A stretch of DNA of 64,000 nucleotides from Tulasnella sp. 424 (taxonomy: Eukaryota > Basidiomycota > Agaricomycetes > Cantharellales > Tulasnellaceae). Location of the stretch: the NCBI GenBank assembly GCA_019633425.1, contig WSUB01000024.1, forward strand, positions 1 through 64,000. Reading direction: 5' to 3'. A program made the position numbers and the translations under genes. The notes under the pieces are model-generated. The model was not told the origin of the DNA. It saw nothing but the letters and a program-made list of their open reading frames with translations, and ran no database searches. Positions 63,770 to 64,000 of the stretch are shown here, piece by piece; positions within the stretch are counted from its first letter, which is position 1; every line of letters begins with the position of its first letter.

Positions 63770-64000
63770 TTACAGCGTCCCAGAGTCAAGGCGGCAGGCA
63801 ACCGCAAGACCAGTGCCATTGAGTGTCAGGAGAACCACGACAATTCCAAAGCCACCTCTTGCCTTGGCTGAGGAGTGCTCCTCTCGGAGCACCGTGAAGG
63901 TGCCCAAAAGGTCATCTGCCTCGAGGTTGGCCATCGCCGACATTCCTCTGTTGGTGACAACAAGCTGAGGTGCGCCAGGTTGAGACCCCGGTGCGTTCCC
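63770..64000 (-). CDS. C-terminal end of a gene cut by the window edge
   Basis: Open minus-strand frame from the edge to TAA at 63770, 76 codons. It reads MSAMANLEADDLLGTFTVLR, a short charged stretch, then the hydrophobic GFGIVVVLLTLNGTGLAV and a short end ACRLDSGTL. The end looks like a GPI-anchor signal or a C-terminal membrane helix. The family cannot be named from this piece; the frame could also be a last exon joined to others outside. Confidence 0.45.
   Translation of the reverse strand, partial: GNAPGSQPGAPQLVVTNRGMSAMANLEADDLLGTFTVLREEHSSAKARGGFGIVVVLLTLNGTGLAVACRLDSGTL

Overview
The window is nuclear DNA of a filamentous fungus, most likely an agaricomycete (Basidiomycota). The genes are split by many short introns of about 50-80 nt with GTRNGT donors and CTNAC branch points. 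The content also fits: N-terminal CBM1 xylanases, a GPI-anchored chitin deacetylase, DUF6533 seven-TM proteins and kinase-TPR proteins. I do not name a species. I saw no tRNA, rRNA or CRISPR.

Layout. 1-9.5 kb: edge of an F-box gene (-), a stray copy of the MFAP1 3' end, a TKL-like kinase-TPR gene (+), the spliceosomal gene MFAP1 (-), and a single-pass membrane protein (+). 10-33.5 kb: an accessory region made by repeated duplication. It holds one GH79 beta-glucuronidase, four GH10 xylanases (A-D, all -), two broken GH79 5' fragments, an inverted second copy of the kinase-TPR gene, a short-chain dehydrogenase with a broken tandem relative, and at least two non-autonomous inverted-repeat elements. 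34-41 kb: two tandem DUF6533 membrane proteins (-) and a small AGTRAP-like membrane protein (+). 42.5-49.3 kb: chitin deacetylase (+), a disordered protein with SUMO-interacting motifs (-) and an unrecognised gene (-). 48.4-54.7 kb: a segmental duplication of about 3 kb that yields a pair of small Ser/Pro-rich proteins and a gutted copy of the unrecognised gene. 55-64 kb: DUF4246 protein, secreted beta-helix/lectin protein and 6-phosphogluconolactonase (+), mitochondrial rhodanese (-), and the C-terminal end of a further gene (-).

Function. The GH10 and GH79 enzymes are all secreted and together suggest attack on glucuronic-acid-bearing hemicellulose. All four xylanase genes keep intact catalytic motifs, a shared palindrome next to the TATA box, and a 5-nt micro-exon directly before the nucleophile exon. 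The housekeeping genes (MFAP1, 6PGL, rhodanese) mark the stable parts of the locus.

Coordinates of multi-exon genes run from start codon to stop codon and include introns. Splice sites were read by eye from consensus and reading frame, with no transcript support.
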